Shown: positions 16,608 through 25,474, counted from the stretch's first letter. The stretch: 64,000 nucleotides of DNA from Zeimonas sp036675585 (GCA_036675585.1 JAKFES010000042.1:1-64000); one strand, 5' to 3'. The notes: generated from the letters alone by a model not told the origin. Numbers and translations: made by a program.

Positions 16608-16630
16608 AAGTCCTTTGAAATCAAGGACTT
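16608..16630. repeat. perfect 8-base inverted repeat
   Basis: AAGTCCTT and AAGGACTT with a seven-base AT-rich centre (TGAAATC). It lies between hemE and priA and could be an operator or an mRNA hairpin after the hemE stop (about 165 bases downstream of it on the minus strand). No known consensus is recognised. Confidence 0.4.
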
Positions 16631-16794
16631 GGAAAAGCCCTACTCGGTGTAGTGGCCCTGCAACGTCGGAAAGCGACGTCCGGCTCGTTCTGTGCATAAG
16701 TCAGCGGTTACCCGCATTTCGGGCCCGACATTTGTTGCGCTCTGCGCAACGCGCAAAGCGATCGGCCCGGCGCGGCCGGGCGCGCGGGTGGCAA

Positions 16795-17901
16795 CTAGCG
16801 GGCGCGCTGGCGCCTGCTGTACGTGTGCACCGCATCGGCGAGCACGGCGACGCTGTCGGGGGGCGTGAACTGCGAAATCCCGTGGCCGAGGTTGAACACG
16901 TGGCCGAAGCCCGGTGCCGGAACGCCGAAGGCATCGAGCACGCGCGCCGTTTCCTCGCGCACGACCTCGGCGCCGGCCATCAGCACCATCGGATCGAGAT
17001 TGCCCTGCAGGGCACAGCGCGCACCGACGCGTTCGCGGGCACGGGCGAGATTCACCGTCCAGTCGACGCCGATCGCGTCGCAGCCGAGCCCCGCGATGTC
17101 CTCGAGCCACAGCCCGCCGCCCTTCGTGAACACGATGGTCGGGATGGCGGCCGAAGGCGCGGCGCCGTCGGCCGACGACGCCGTCTCGCGGCGCAATCGC
17201 AGCGCGCGCAGCACGCGCCGCATCGGTTCGAGCGAGAAGCGTTGATACGCGCCGTCGGCGAGCGCCCCGCCCCACGAATCGAACAGCATCAGCGCCTGCG
17301 CGCCGGCATCGATCTGCGCATTCAGGTACGCCGCGACGGCCTCGGCGTTGACGTCGAGGATCCGCTCGAGCAGGTCGGGGCGCCGGTACAGCATCGACTT
17401 CACCTGGCGAAAATCGACGCTCGCCCCGCCTTCGACCATGTAGCAGGCGAGCGTCCACGGACTGCCGGCGAAGCCGATCAGCGGCACGCGGCCGGCGAGC
17501 GCCGCGCGGATCGTTCGCACCGCGTCGGTCACGTAGCGCAGCTCGCGCTCCGGATCCGGCACGGCGAGCTGGCGCACCGCTGCCTCGTCGCGCACCGGTC
17601 GCTCGAAGCGCGGGCCTTCGCCTTCGGCGAAATACAGCCCGAGCCCCATCGCATCGGGAATCGTCAGGATGTCGGAGAACAGGATCGCCGCATCGAGCGG
17701 AAAACGCTCGAGCGGCTGCAGCGTGACCTCGCAGGCGAGCTCCGGATTCTTGCACAGCGCAAGGAAGCTGCCGGCGCGCTTGCGCGTCTCGTTGTACTCG
17801 GGCAGGTAGCGGCCCGCCTGGCGCATCAGCCACAGCGGGGTGTATTCGGTGGGTTCGCGGCGCAGCGCGCGAAGGAACGTGTCGTTGGCCAGTGCAGTCA
17901 C
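16795..17901 (-). CDS. hemE: uroporphyrinogen decarboxylase
   Basis: Converts uroporphyrinogen III to coproporphyrinogen III by removing four carboxyl groups, in haem and sirohaem synthesis; cytoplasmic, no cofactor. 368 residues, typical length. Both family signatures are intact: PLWLMRQAGRYLPEYNETR (about 22-40) and GFAGSPWTLACYMVEGG. The catalytic Asp lies in LDAAILFSDILTIPDAMGLG. It lies 23 bases downstream of the acetoacetyl-CoA synthetase gene on the same strand. Confidence 0.97.
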   Translation of the reverse strand: MTALANDTFLRALRREPTEYTPLWLMRQAGRYLPEYNETRKRAGSFLALCKNPELACEVTLQPLERFPLDAAILFSDILTIPDAMGLGLYFAEGEGPRFERPVRDEAAVRQLAVPDPERELRYVTDAVRTIRAALAGRVPLIGFAGSPWTLACYMVEGGASVDFRQVKSMLYRRPDLLERILDVNAEAVAAYLNAQIDAGAQALMLFDSWGGALADGAYQRFSLEPMRRVLRALRLRRETASSADGAAPSAAIPTIVFTKGGGLWLEDIAGLGCDAIGVDWTVNLARARERVGARCALQGNLDPMVLMAGAEVVREETARVLDAFGVPAPGFGHVFNLGHGISQFTPPDSVAVLADAVHTYSRRQRAR

Positions 17902-17924
17902 CGGCCGATTCTAACCGCTCGCCC

Positions 17925-19958
17925 TCAGCCCCGCGCCCGCGCGTAGGCGACGTACCAGTCGAACACCTCGGGCTCGGCGATCGCATCGCGCTTGACCACC
18001 CGCTCGGGCGCATGGCCGAGCAGCAGCTTCTTCACCGGCAGCTCGAGCTTCTTGCCGGTGAGTGTGCGCGGAATGCCCGGGGCGACGACGAACTCGTCGG
18101 GAACGTGGCGCGCACTCAGTGCGCCGCGCAACGCGGCGCGCAAGCTTGCCTCGAGCGCCGGGTCGAGCGACGCGCCGTCGCGCATCTGGACGAAGAGCAG
18201 CAGGCACGAATCGCGGCCGAGGTATTCGAGGTCGACGACCAGGCTGTCGACGATCTCGGGAATCGCCTCGATGACGCGATAGAACTCGCTCGTTCCCATG
18301 CGGATGCCCGCGCGGTTCACGGTGGCGTCCGAACGACCGTAGAGGACACCCCCGGTCGCACCCGGTCGCGCGACGAGCCGCAGCCAGTCGCCGTGCCGCC
18401 ACACGTTGCGTCCGTCGGCGCCGCGGAAGCGATCGAAATAGCTCTCGCGATACCGCGCATCGCCTTCGTCGTTCCAGAAATACAGCGGCATCGACGGCAT
18501 CGGGCGCGTGCACACGAGCTCGCCGACCTCGCCGACGACCGCCTGCCCGGCCTCGTCGAACGCGTGCACGGCGCAGCCGAGATTGCGGCACTGCAGTTCG
18601 CCCTCGTACACCGGCAGCGTCGGTGCGCCGACCAGGAAGCCGCCGGCGATGTCGGTGCCGCCCGACACCGAAGCGAGCCACACGTCGGGCTTGACGTCGC
18701 GGTAGATCCATCGGAAACACTCGCCGGACAACGGCGAACCGCTCGACTGGATCGCCTCGAGCGCGTCGAGGCGGGCGAATTCGCGCGGCGCGATGCCGGC
18801 TTTCAGTCCGTTGGCGAAGAACGCCGCGCCCGCACCGAAGGTCTGCACGCGGTTGCGCTCGACGAACCGCCACAGGAAACCCCAGTCGGGCGTCTTCGCC
18901 GGACCGCCGGAGCTGCCGTCGTACAGGCACAGCGTCGCGCCGGCGAGCAGACCCATCACCTGCAGGTTCCAGACGATCCAGCCGGTGGATGACGCCCAGA
19001 AGAAGCGATGTCCGGGCTCGAGGTCGGTGTGCAGCACGGTCGTGACCAGACCGGCGACGAGGATGCCGCCGTGGCCGTGCACGATCGATTTCGGCAGCCC
19101 GGTCGTGCCCGACGAATAGACGATCCACAACGGATGATCGAACTCGACCGGTTCGGCGCGCAGCGGTCCGGCCTCCTCGTGCAGCGCGTCCTCCCAATCG
19201 AGCACCGGCAGCGATGCGTCGAGCGCCGGGCGTGCATCCGCATCGAGATGCCGCAGCCAGACGAGATGGCGCAGCGACGGCAGCGCCGCGACGATCGCGC
19301 GCAGCGCATCGCGCCGGTCGAAATCGCGCCCGCCGAAGCGATAGCCGTCGCACGCGATCAGCACTTTCGGTTCGATCTGCCGGAAGCGCTCGGTCACGCC
19401 GACCGGGCCCATGTCGGGCGAGCAGACCGACCAGATCGCTCCGATCGAAGCGACCGCGAGAAACGCGACGACCGTCTGCGGCACGTTCGGCAGCCAGGCG
19501 ACGACGCGATCGCCGCGCTCGACGCCGAGCGCGCGCAGCGAAGCCGCGAAGGCCGCGACGTCGCGGGCGAGCGCGTCCCAGCCGGTCTGGCCGCATCCGG
19601 CCGCCTCGCTCTCCCAGACGATCGCCGGCCGGTCGGCGGCCGCGTGGCGCAGCATCTGGTCGACGAGATTCAGCCGCGCGCCCTCGAACCATTTCGCGCC
19701 CGGCATGCGATCGTCGGCAAGCACGCGCCGGTAGCCGGTCGCTGCCCGCACGTCGAACCAGTCCCACACCGCGCTCCAGAACCCTTCCGGATCGTCGGTC
19801 GACCAGCGCCAGAGATCCTCGTAGCACGCGAAGCGCAAGCCGCGCCGCTGCTCGACCCACTGCGCGAAGTGCGTGAGCTGCGCGGCGCGAACGCGTTCGG
19901 GCGACGGCGTCCACAGCGGCGCACCGCCGTGCGGCGGATCGATCGTTTTCTTCGTCAT
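17925..19958 (-). CDS. acetoacetyl-CoA synthetase
   Basis: ATP-dependent ligase making acetoacetyl-CoA from acetoacetate, used in ketone body, leucine and polyhydroxybutyrate breakdown. 677 residues. N-terminal ACAS_N region (FAQWVEQRRGLRFACYEDLW), P-loop IVYSSGTTGLPKSIVHGHGG, the adenylation motif VYEGELQCRNLG and the C-terminal GKKLELPVKKLLLG with the acylatable lysine. This length and start separate it from acetyl-CoA synthetase. An AraC-type regulator gene lies 28 bases upstream on the same strand and may control it. Confidence 0.93.
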   Translation of the reverse strand: MTKKTIDPPHGGAPLWTPSPERVRAAQLTHFAQWVEQRRGLRFACYEDLWRWSTDDPEGFWSAVWDWFDVRAATGYRRVLADDRMPGAKWFEGARLNLVDQMLRHAAADRPAIVWESEAAGCGQTGWDALARDVAAFAASLRALGVERGDRVVAWLPNVPQTVVAFLAVASIGAIWSVCSPDMGPVGVTERFRQIEPKVLIACDGYRFGGRDFDRRDALRAIVAALPSLRHLVWLRHLDADARPALDASLPVLDWEDALHEEAGPLRAEPVEFDHPLWIVYSSGTTGLPKSIVHGHGGILVAGLVTTVLHTDLEPGHRFFWASSTGWIVWNLQVMGLLAGATLCLYDGSSGGPAKTPDWGFLWRFVERNRVQTFGAGAAFFANGLKAGIAPREFARLDALEAIQSSGSPLSGECFRWIYRDVKPDVWLASVSGGTDIAGGFLVGAPTLPVYEGELQCRNLGCAVHAFDEAGQAVVGEVGELVCTRPMPSMPLYFWNDEGDARYRESYFDRFRGADGRNVWRHGDWLRLVARPGATGGVLYGRSDATVNRAGIRMGTSEFYRVIEAIPEIVDSLVVDLEYLGRDSCLLLFVQMRDGASLDPALEASLRAALRGALSARHVPDEFVVAPGIPRTLTGKKLELPVKKLLLGHAPERVVKRDAIAEPEVFDWYVAYARARG

Positions 19959-19986
19959 GCCGGCGTCGTCGTGCCGCGCGCCGCGT

Positions 19987-20838
19987 TCACGAATCGGCGA
20001 GCGCGGCGACGGACATCGTCCTCGTGTTCGCCCACGCTTTCGGCGTTGCGCCGGTGCGCGTCGCGAACACGCGACCGAGCGCCGCCGGGCTGGCGTAGCC
20101 GACTTCGCCGGCGACCTGCTTCACCGGGCGCCCCTGTTGGAGCAGATGCTGCGCGAGGCCGATGCGCCAGCGCGTCAGGTACTCGCCGGGCGCCACGCCG
20201 AGCACCTGCTTGAATCGTGCGGCGAAGCGGGCGCGCGACATGCCCGCGGCAGCCGCGAGATCCTCCAGGTGCCAGTCGCGCTCGGGCTCGTCGTGCAGCA
20301 CGACGAGCGCTTTCGACAGGCGCGCGTCGGCGAGCCCGGCGAGCATCCCGGTGCCGACCAGCCCGTGATCGATGACGTGGCGCAGGACCTGCACGAGCAG
20401 CAATTCGCACAGGCGGCTCAGCGCCACCTGTTGCCCGCACAAGCGGTGGTCGGCTTCGGCGGCGAGCTGCTCGAGCGTCGCACGCGCGTCGCCGAGCGCT
20501 TCGAGCGGCAGCACGAGCACCGGCGGCAGCGCCGCCGCGAGCGGCCCCACCGAGCCGCCGTCGAAATGAATCGACGCGCTCAGCAGCGTGGCGGGTGCGG
20601 ACGCGGCAGGGCGCAACTCGTGCGCGAACGGCCTCGGATAGAACAGCAGCGACGCGCGCGCGAGATTCAACGGCGACCAGCCCGGATGCATCGAGCGCAC
20701 GGCGCCGCCGCGCAGCAGATGGAGCCGACCCGCATCGTGCTCGTCGCCGAAGACCGCCGCCTGCTGCAGCGGGCCGTTGCGGTCGACCCGCGCGGTGACG
20801 CTGAAGCGGGAAAGGAGACTCGACAGTCGATCGGGCAT
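19987..20838 (-). CDS. AraC-family transcriptional regulator
   Basis: 283-residue regulator with a cupin-like N-terminal sensor domain (about 1-165; AGRLHLLRGGAVRSM, PRPFAHELRP) of the AraC cupin_6 type, and a C-terminal double helix-turn-helix (about 180-275; WHLEDLAAAAGMSRARFAARFKQVLGVAPGEYLTRWRI, then VKQVAGEVGYASPAALGRVF). It precedes the acetoacetyl-CoA synthetase gene in the same direction and is divergent from folE over a 127-base gap. Acetoacetyl-CoA synthetase control is a context guess; these cupin_6 regulators often respond to small organic compounds. Confidence 0.85.
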   Translation of the reverse strand: MPDRLSSLLSRFSVTARVDRNGPLQQAAVFGDEHDAGRLHLLRGGAVRSMHPGWSPLNLARASLLFYPRPFAHELRPAASAPATLLSASIHFDGGSVGPLAAALPPVLVLPLEALGDARATLEQLAAEADHRLCGQQVALSRLCELLLVQVLRHVIDHGLVGTGMLAGLADARLSKALVVLHDEPERDWHLEDLAAAAGMSRARFAARFKQVLGVAPGEYLTRWRIGLAQHLLQQGRPVKQVAGEVGYASPAALGRVFATRTGATPKAWANTRTMSVAALADS

Positions 20839-20965
20839 GCTCGGACGGCCGGGAAGGAAGGGGGCATTCTATGACACGGGCGCGCGCGTCGTCGCGAGCG
20901 AGTCCAGTAGACTCCTCGCTTTTCCAAGACGAATCGCGATCTTTCTGCCTGGGGGGCGACCGAGC

Positions 20966-21544
20966 ATGCGCGACGCATCCGAAGACCGACCGTTCACGCA
21001 CGCCGACTGGCGCCGCCTGCTGCGGAACCTGCACGAGGACCCCGACCGCCCGGGCCTGCGCGAGACGCCGATGCGCGTCGAGCGCGCCTGGGAGCACTGG
21101 ACCTCGGGCTACCTGCAGGATCCGGCCGACATCCTGAAGGTGTTCGAGGACGGCGCCGAGCAATACAGCGAGCTGATCGTCGTGCGCAACATCCCGGTGT
21201 ACAGCCACTGCGAACATCATCTGGCGCCGTTCTTCGGCACCGCCACCGTCGGCTACGTCCCCGACGGACGCATCGTCGGGCTGTCGAAGCTCACGCGGCT
21301 CGTCGACTGCTTCGCCAAGCGGCTGCAGGTGCAGGAGCGCCTGACGCGACAGATCGCCGATGCGCTGATGTCGCACTTGTCGCCGGCCGCCGTCGGGGTC
21401 GTCGTTCGCTGCCGGCACCTGTGCATGGAGAGTCGCGGAATCCGCGCGATCGGCGAGGAGACCGTCACGTCGGCGATGCTCGGCGAGCTGCTGACGAATC
21501 TCGGGATGCGCACCGAGCTGCTCGCGCTCGACCGCGACCGCTGA
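20966..21544 (+). CDS. folE: GTP cyclohydrolase I
   Basis: First enzyme of folate synthesis: GTP to 7,8-dihydroneopterin triphosphate. 192 residues from ATG 20966, preceded by a GGGGGG stretch. Zinc ligands are visible in YSHCEHHLAPFFG (Cys and His) and CRHLCMESRGI (second Cys), the catalytic region is FGTATVGYVPDGRIVGLSKL. The N-terminal part (HEDPDRPGLRETPMRVERAW) is canonical. It is the classical zinc-dependent FolE rather than FolE2. The gene is convergent with a small phasin-like gene three bases away. Confidence 0.95.
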   Translation: MRDASEDRPFTHADWRRLLRNLHEDPDRPGLRETPMRVERAWEHWTSGYLQDPADILKVFEDGAEQYSELIVVRNIPVYSHCEHHLAPFFGTATVGYVPDGRIVGLSKLTRLVDCFAKRLQVQERLTRQIADALMSHLSPAAVGVVVRCRHLCMESRGIRAIGEETVTSAMLGELLTNLGMRTELLALDRDR

Positions 21545-21547
21545 CCG

Positions 21548-22069
21548 CTAGCGTGCCAGCCGGCGCGCATTGGCGGTCGCGCGCCGATGCACCGGCCCGA
21601 GCGCGCTGAACGCGATGCGCGGCGCCGAGCGCGCCCAGCGACGAGCCGCACCTCGGTAGACCGAGCGCCACGCGTCGCCGCCCCACGGGTTTGCGCCGGG
21701 CGCCGCCCACCACGCCTGCATCGACCACGCGGCGATCTCGAACCAGGTCTGCCAGAACTGCGCGGTCGCGTCGGTGGCCGATTCGAACCAGGCTTCGGCT
21801 TTCTCGTCGAACATCCGGTGGAACTCGGCCCGGTCGACCGCGCCGGGAAACGGGCCGCTGCGCAGCATCCGACCCGAGCGGTGCGCGATGACCTGCGGCG
21901 CGGCCCATCCGATCTCGAGGCAGCGGATCCAGGCGGGAAACCACGCCCACATCGCCGTCGATGCGAGCGCGCCCGTGGCGAGCGCCTGTGTCGTACGCCG
22001 CGCTTCGCGTGCGTTCGTCGTGCCTGCGCGAAGCACGCTCGTCTGCATGGCTCGTGCCGCTTTCTGCAT
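21548..22069 (-). CDS. small Trp-rich protein, phasin-like
   Basis: 173-residue protein of uncertain identity. The mid region is rich in Trp and Ala (TAMWAWFPAWIRCLEIGW; AQFWQTWFEIAAWSMQAWW), and its helical, amphipathic character recalls proteins of polyhydroxyalkanoate granules, but no decisive motif is seen. N-terminal QKAARAMQTS and C-terminal Arg-rich ends are basic. It is convergent with folE (3-base gap) and divergent from the YqjD-like gene at 22238, sharing a 168-base upstream region. Naming it a phasin-like protein is an inference from composition; hypothetical protein is the safe label. Confidence 0.55.
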   Translation of the reverse strand: MQKAARAMQTSVLRAGTTNAREARRTTQALATGALASTAMWAWFPAWIRCLEIGWAAPQVIAHRSGRMLRSGPFPGAVDRAEFHRMFDEKAEAWFESATDATAQFWQTWFEIAAWSMQAWWAAPGANPWGGDAWRSVYRGAARRWARSAPRIAFSALGPVHRRATANARRLAR

Positions 22070-22237
22070 CGCGCTTTCCGGAGGTTGGGGGATCGACCGA
22101 TCGTGTCACGTTTTTCACGACGACCCCCGGCGTTTCGCCGGCGTGCGCCCGCGAGACGCTGCCGGCGCAATGGGCATCCAGCTTGCTCCGAACAACGGAC
22201 CACTGGCCACACGTCCACGCAGCAAAGGAGCGCAAGT

Positions 22238-22582
22238 ATGCAGACCGGCACACAACCATCGGGCGGCGGAACGACCTCGTCGAATCCCGGCTCGTTTCCG
22301 ACCTCGGATACGATGAAATCGGCGGAACGCGGCGCCGAGCGCTTGACCGAGAAAGCCTCCGAGGCCGTCGACCGGCTGTCGGAGAAAGTGCAGCCGACGA
22401 TGGACGCGCTGAGCGAGAAGGCCTCGCACGCGGTCGACGCGGTGTCGCACAAAGCCGACCAGCTCCGCGGCATGCAGGAAACCGCGCTGGAGACGACGCG
22501 CAGCTACGTTCGCGAGAATCCGATCGCCGCGATCGGGATCGCGGCGGTCGCGGGCCTGTTGCTCGGTCGCATGAGGCATTGA
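22238..22582 (+). CDS. DUF883/ElaB/YqjD-like membrane-anchored protein
   Basis: 114 residues. A low-complexity Gly/Ser/Thr N terminus, then heptad-like helices (LTEKASEAVDRLSEKVQPTM, SEKASHAVDAVSHKADQLRG) and a C-terminal hydrophobic anchor ENPIAAIGIAAVAGLLLGR typical of YqjD/ElaB proteins. Those proteins bind ribosomes at the inner membrane in stationary phase. AAGGAG at 22225-22230 is a good ribosome site. It is the first of four tightly packed genes, like yqjD-yqjE-yqjK in E. coli. Confidence 0.8.
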   Translation: MQTGTQPSGGGTTSSNPGSFPTSDTMKSAERGAERLTEKASEAVDRLSEKVQPTMDALSEKASHAVDAVSHKADQLRGMQETALETTRSYVRENPIAAIGIAAVAGLLLGRMRH

Positions 22583-22584
22583 CG

Positions 22585-23016
22585 ATGAGTGCCCGGTATC
22601 CGAGTCATCCGGGGCCGGGCGCCGTCTCGTTGCGCGAGGCGGTGTTCGACCTGTTCGACTCGCTTCGCGCCTCGCTGGCCACGCGCCTCGAGCTCGTCGC
22701 GCTCGAGGGGCGGCGCGCGGGCGTCGCGCTCGCGCAGATGATGATCGTCGGCGTGCTCGGCGCGATTCTCGGGATCTCGGCCTGGCTCGTCGCCGTCTGG
22801 GGAATCACCTGGGGGCTGATGGAACTCGGCCTCGCGCCCTGGCTCGCCATCGTGCTCGTCATCGCGGCCAACCTGATCGGCGCCTGGCTGTGCGTGCTCG
22901 CGGTCAAGCGACTCGCCCAGCGGCTGCTGTTCCCGGCCACGCTGCGGCACCTGCACGTGGGCAAGTCGGCTGCCGGCCCGTCGTCCGACACGGAGCGTAT
23001 GAATGAAGCAGCCTGA
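22585..23016 (+). CDS. YqjE-like / holin-superfamily membrane protein
   Basis: 143 residues. N-terminal amphipathic stretch (AVFDLFDSLRASLATRLELVALEG), then two hydrophobic hairpin helices (MMIVGVLGAILGISAWLVAV and WLAIVLVIAANLIGAWLCVL), the layout of YqjE and the Actinobacterial holin-X-like family. Two bases after the YqjD-like gene; it overlaps the next gene by 14 bases, so they form one translation unit. Function is unknown; the family is linked to stress and the cell envelope. Confidence 0.75.
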   Translation: MSARYPSHPGPGAVSLREAVFDLFDSLRASLATRLELVALEGRRAGVALAQMMIVGVLGAILGISAWLVAVWGITWGLMELGLAPWLAIVLVIAANLIGAWLCVLAVKRLAQRLLFPATLRHLHVGKSAAGPSSDTERMNEAA

Positions 23017-23347
23017 TTACGAAGACCAGTTGTTGCGCGCCGACCGTGCGGTGACCACTGCCGATCGCGACGTGCGCACCGCCGTCCAGGTGCTCGGCGA
23101 GGGCGCCACGCCGCGGCTGGCGCAGATCGGCCTCGCCGCCGTCGCGCTCGGCGTCGTCGGCGCGCTGCTCGTGCGCAGCGGAAGACGCTCGAATTCGCGG
23201 CTGTTCAAGGCGATCGACTACTCGGTGCTGCTGCCGCTCGCGGCGAACGTCATTCCGCGCATCGTCTCGATGATGTCGAATTCGCGACAGCCCTATGCAT
23301 CGCCGGTCGTGCAGCCGGACTACGCGAGCCGGGCGCGTACGCCATGA
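23003..23347 (+). CDS. hypothetical membrane protein in the yqjDE-like operon
   Basis: 114 residues, third gene of the set. It has one hydrophobic segment (about 34-52; LAQIGLAAVALGVVGALLVRSGRR) and a second weaker one (LFKAIDYSVLLPLAANVIPRI). The N terminus is acidic and the tail is Pro/Ser-rich. Overlaps both neighbours (14 bases upstream, 4 bases downstream, ATGA). Its position corresponds to yqjK in E. coli, but similarity is not evident. Confidence 0.65.
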   Translation: MKQPDYEDQLLRADRAVTTADRDVRTAVQVLGEGATPRLAQIGLAAVALGVVGALLVRSGRRSNSRLFKAIDYSVLLPLAANVIPRIVSMMSNSRQPYASPVVQPDYASRARTP

Positions 23348-23607
23348 CGCGCCGTTCGGACCGTACGATCGCCCGCCCGGACGCGCACGCCGACGAGCGC
23401 AGCCGCAACACGCCGTGGATGGCCATCGCGCTGGTCGCCGGGATCGTCGCCGGCGCGAAGCTCGCGCAATCCTGGTATCGCGAAGCGAAGAGGCACGCTC
23501 GCGCGCAGGAGCGGCGCGAGCGCCTGCAGACCTGGGAAGGCGAAGGCGGAGCGCTTCCCGGCACCATCGGCACCGGCAGCGCGGCGAACCCGCCGCCCCG
23601 GCACTGA
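23344..23607 (+). CDS. small single-span membrane protein
   Basis: 87 residues. A basic N terminus, one transmembrane helix (about 25-42; PWMAIALVAGIVAGAKLA), then a charged segment (REAKRHARAQERRERLQ) and a Gly/Pro tail. Start overlaps the preceding stop (ATGA). It is the last gene of the four-gene YqjD/YqjE-like operon. A short GC hairpin, CCGGC-GCGA-GCCGG at 23609-23622 followed by TTT, may serve as terminator. No known family is recognised. Confidence 0.6.
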   Translation: MTRRSDRTIARPDAHADERSRNTPWMAIALVAGIVAGAKLAQSWYREAKRHARAQERRERLQTWEGEGGALPGTIGTGSAANPPPRH

Positions 23608-23629
23608 TCCGGCGCGAGCCGGTTTCGCG

Positions 23630-25474
23630 CTACAGCTTCGAAGGGTCCCGCACGGCCCCTTGCGCCGCGTTGGTCGTCAACGCGGCGTAGGCGCGCAGCG
23701 CCGCCGAAATCGGGCGCTCGCGTGCCTCCGGGAGCCAGGCGCGGGCGCCCCGCTCGCGTTCGCGTTCGCTGCGGCGCCGCCGCAACTCTTCGTCCTCCAC
23801 GTCGAGCCGGATGCTGCGCGCCGGGATGTCGATCTCGATCGCATCGCCGTCGTGCACGAGCGCGATCGCGCCGCCTTCGGCGGCCTCGGGCGAGACGTGG
23901 CCGATCGAAAGGCCCGAGCTCGCGCCCGAGAAGCGCCCGTCGGTGACCAGCGCGCAACGCGCATCGAGCCCGCGCGCTTTGAGGAACGCCGTCGGCTTGA
24001 GCATCTCCTGCATGCCCGGTCCGCCCTTGGGCCCTTCGTAGCGAATCACGACGACGTCGCCTGCGCGCACGCGATCGCCGAGGATCCCCTCGCGCGCGGC
24101 GTCCTCGCTCTCGAAGACGACCGCGCGGCCGCGAAAGCGCAGGGCGCCGGCATCGACGCCGGCCGTCTTCACGATGCAGCCCTGCTCGGCGAGATTGCCG
24201 TAGAGCACGGCCAGGCCGCCGTCGCGGCTGTACGCGTGCCCGGCGTCGCGCACGCAGCCGTCGACGACGTCGACGTCGAGCGAGTCCCAGCGACGCGATT
24301 GCGAGAACGCGCGCGTCGACCGTTCGCCGCCCGGCGCCGCGCGGAAGAACGCGACGACGTCGGGCGCCGGCGCGCGACGCACGTCCCAGCGTTCGATCGC
24401 ATCGCCCAGCGTCGGCTCGTGCACGGTCGCGACGTCGCGATGCAGCGCGCCGATCCGGTCGAGCTCGCCGAGGAGGCGGAACACGCCGCCGGCGCGGTGC
24501 ACGTCCTCGACGTGCCAGCGTGGATCCGACGGCGAGAGCTTCGCCAGGTTCGGCGTCGTGCGCGAGATCCGGTCGACGTCGGACAGGCCGAAGCCGGCAC
24601 CCGCTTCGTGCGCAGCGGCGAGCAGATGCAGGACCGTGTTGGTCGATCCGCCCATCGCGACGTCGAGCCGCATCGCGTTCTCGAAGGCCTCGAAGGTCGC
24701 GATCGAGCGCGGCAGCACACGCGCGTCGCCGTCGCGATACCAGCGGCGCACGAGATCGACGACGCACGTCCCGGCGCGCTCGAACAGCGCGCGGCGATCG
24801 GCGTGCGTCGCCAGCATCGATCCGTTGCCGGGCAACGCGAGCCCCAGCGCCTCGAGCAGGCAGTTCATCGAGTTCGCCGTGAACATGCCGGCGCACGAGC
24901 CGCAGGTCGGACAAGCCTGCTGCTCGTACGCGAGCACCATTGCGTCGCTCGCGCGCGGGTCGCCGGCGACGAACGCCGACGCCGCGTCGATCTTCGTCGT
25001 CGCGCCGTCCCAGCGCACCTTGCCGGCTTCCATCGGGCCGCCCGAGACGAACACGGTCGGGATGTTCAGCCGCAACGCGGCCATCAGCATGCCCGGCGTG
25101 ATCTTGTCGCAGTTCGAGATGCACACCAGCGCATCGGCGCAATGCGCGTTGACCATGTACTCGACGCTGTCGGCGATCAGCTCGCGCGACGGCAGCGAAT
25201 ACAGCATGCCCAGGTGCCCCATCGCGATTCCGTCGTCGACGGCGATCGTGTGGAACTCGCGCGCGACCGCGCCGGCGCGCGCGACCTGTTCGGCGACGAG
25301 ATCGCCGAGGTCCTTCAGATGGACATGGCCGGGAACGAACTGCGTGTACGAGTTGGCGATGGCGACGACCGGCTTGCCGAGGTCGGATTCGTGCACGCCG
25401 GTCGCGCGGAACAGCGCGCGCGCGGCGGCATTGTTTCGACCCGCGAGCGCGGTGGCCGAACGCAGGACGGGCAT
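23630..25474 (-). CDS. ilvD: dihydroxy-acid dehydratase
   Basis: Iron-sulfur dehydratase of branched-chain amino acid synthesis; makes 2-oxoisovalerate and 2-oxo-3-methylvalerate. 614 residues, the E. coli-type (IlvD/EDD family) length. Cysteine ligands are visible in CISNCDKITPGMLM and CPTCGSCAGMFTANSM; the C terminus has VTDGRFSGASSGLSIGHVSPEAAEGG, which holds the catalytic serine. It begins MPVLRSATALAGRNNAAARALFRA. It is preceded on the same strand by a small Cys-rich protein gene 88 bases away. The product feeds valine synthesis, opposite in direction to the branched-chain degradation genes in the window. Confidence 0.97.
   Translation of the reverse strand: MPVLRSATALAGRNNAAARALFRATGVHESDLGKPVVAIANSYTQFVPGHVHLKDLGDLVAEQVARAGAVAREFHTIAVDDGIAMGHLGMLYSLPSRELIADSVEYMVNAHCADALVCISNCDKITPGMLMAALRLNIPTVFVSGGPMEAGKVRWDGATTKIDAASAFVAGDPRASDAMVLAYEQQACPTCGSCAGMFTANSMNCLLEALGLALPGNGSMLATHADRRALFERAGTCVVDLVRRWYRDGDARVLPRSIATFEAFENAMRLDVAMGGSTNTVLHLLAAAHEAGAGFGLSDVDRISRTTPNLAKLSPSDPRWHVEDVHRAGGVFRLLGELDRIGALHRDVATVHEPTLGDAIERWDVRRAPAPDVVAFFRAAPGGERSTRAFSQSRRWDSLDVDVVDGCVRDAGHAYSRDGGLAVLYGNLAEQGCIVKTAGVDAGALRFRGRAVVFESEDAAREGILGDRVRAGDVVVIRYEGPKGGPGMQEMLKPTAFLKARGLDARCALVTDGRFSGASSGLSIGHVSPEAAEGGAIALVHDGDAIEIDIPARSIRLDVEDEELRRRRSERERERGARAWLPEARERPISAALRAYAALTTNAAQGAVRDPSKL

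Larger units (their letters stand above)
16445..16794. other. hemE-priA intergenic region with several inverted repeats
   Basis: 350 bases of lower GC than the surroundings and with no convincing gene (a 95-residue minus frame at 16410-16697 shows no family features). It holds TTAAC/GTTAA at 16456-16472, a DnaA-box-like site within a larger inverted repeat (16503-16533), a terminator-like hairpin (16565-16586) and a perfect 8-base inverted repeat (16608-16630). It must contain the priA promoter on the minus strand. Confidence 0.6.

Noticed and set aside
16410..16697. 95-residue minus-strand frame in the hemE-priA gap
   Set aside because: It overlaps the priA start, has no ribosome site, and the region is better explained by inverted repeats and promoter elements.
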